A stretch of DNA of 64,000 nucleotides from Planococcus antarcticus DSM 14505 (GTDB lineage: Bacteria > Bacillota > Bacilli > Bacillales_A > Planococcaceae). Under the pieces are notes generated by a model. The model was not told where the DNA came from. It did not search any database and was given only the letters and a program-made list of their open reading frames with translations. Made by a program: the position numbers and the translations under genes. The stretch is taken from NCBI RefSeq assembly GCF_001687565.2, contig NZ_CP016534.2, positions 1,802,501 through 1,866,500 of the forward strand, written 5' to 3'. Positions 63,805 to 64,000 of the stretch are shown piece by piece (position 1 is the first letter of the stretch; every line of letters starts with the position of its first letter).

Positions 63805-63957
63805 TTACTCATTTACAGGTTTATTTTTTAAATGGCGTAAGATTACTCTGATTTGTCCTCGGTGGCTGATTTCGTCTTCCAAAACATGATCATCTTGATT
63901 TAGCTCAGAGATCTCACTTAACGTAACGTCTGTTGAAAAGATTCGGTAATCAATCAT
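63805..63957 (-). pseudogene. DinB-like protein, C-terminal fragment
   Basis: A 50-codon minus-strand frame reads MIDYRIFSTDVTLSEISEL, then EDEISHRGQIRVILRHLKN. HRGQI with a following hydrophobic helix is typical of the C-terminus of DinB/DUF664 proteins, where the His is a metal ligand. An in-frame stop precedes its ATG directly and the N-terminal four-helix part is not seen in the ~40 bases left. It is either a fragment or a gene broken at the window edge. Confidence 0.45.
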
Positions 63958-64000
63958 TTAGATACGTACAATCTTTTTTAAAACGATGAACCAATTATTT

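Noticed and set aside
1..64000. CRISPR arrays, rRNA and tRNA genes.
   Set aside because: No regularly spaced direct repeats of CRISPR type, no rRNA-like sequence and no cloverleaf with a TTCRA arm were noticed on reading; a dedicated search could still find a single tRNA.

Overview
The window looks like a chromosomal segment of a low-to-moderate G+C Gram-positive bacterium of the Bacillales. Ribosome binding sites are strong AGGAGG types, and the families present (YndJ, DUF4166, DUF4181, DUF3784, thioredoxin-type ArsC, CwlO-like M23 peptidase, SpoIIP) point there. A Planococcus-like member of the Planococcaceae is my best guess, but this is inference. No rRNA, tRNA or CRISPR was seen.

Positions 1-31 kb are an accessory, decaying region. 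It holds a partial SDR dehydrogenase at the left edge, a dispersed repeat, an intact IS30-family element that appears to have truncated the next gene, several GNAT acetyltransferases, an APH-like kinase, immunity-like hypotheticals, glycerol dehydrogenase (gldA), a HEAT-repeat protein, small membrane proteins, a three-gene DoxX-like/DUF4166/YndJ operon, a WbqC protein and a glycosyltransferase. About a dozen genes here are frameshifted, carry stops or are reduced to fragments: an immunity-like gene, four GNATs, a metallophosphoesterase, a flavoprotein, a bacterial RNA-repair Pnkp, a methyltransferase, an alpha/beta hydrolase and a CopB-type ATPase. Several lesions lie in A7-A9 runs, so sequencing error must be separated from true decay.

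Positions 31-44 kb are well preserved. A CwlO-like M23 peptidase and a SpoIIP-like amidase precede a sugar-acid catabolic block: KduD-like SDR, short 6-phosphogluconate dehydrogenase, TRAP transporter (DctP, DctQ, DctM), PfkB-type KDG kinase, KDPG aldolase, D-galactonate dehydratase, a D-2-hydroxyacid dehydrogenase, an HPr/Crh-like protein with no active-site histidine, and rpiA. Together they predict uptake of an aldonate or uronate-derived acid and its breakdown to pyruvate plus glyceraldehyde 3-phosphate, with a branch into pentose phosphates.

Positions 45-53.5 kb carry a locus whose composition resembles E. coli ydjXYZ-ynjABCDEF: a CDP-alcohol phosphatidyltransferase and a SelD-associated-type flavoprotein on the minus strand, divergent from a disulfide oxidoreductase fused to a DUF1499-like domain, a TVP38 membrane protein, and a YnjB/YnjC/YnjD-like ABC importer with the permease split in two.

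Positions 53.7-59.4 kb are an arsenic island: flavoprotein ending in Cys-Cys, two divergent ArsR repressors with ATCAA-N6-TTGAT dyads between them, arsC, arsD, arsA and an IscA/HesB-like protein. There is no arsB or acr3 permease. The right end has two tandem acyl-CoA synthetase genes, the second a pseudogene, then a frameshifted P-loop kinase and a DinB-like fragment.
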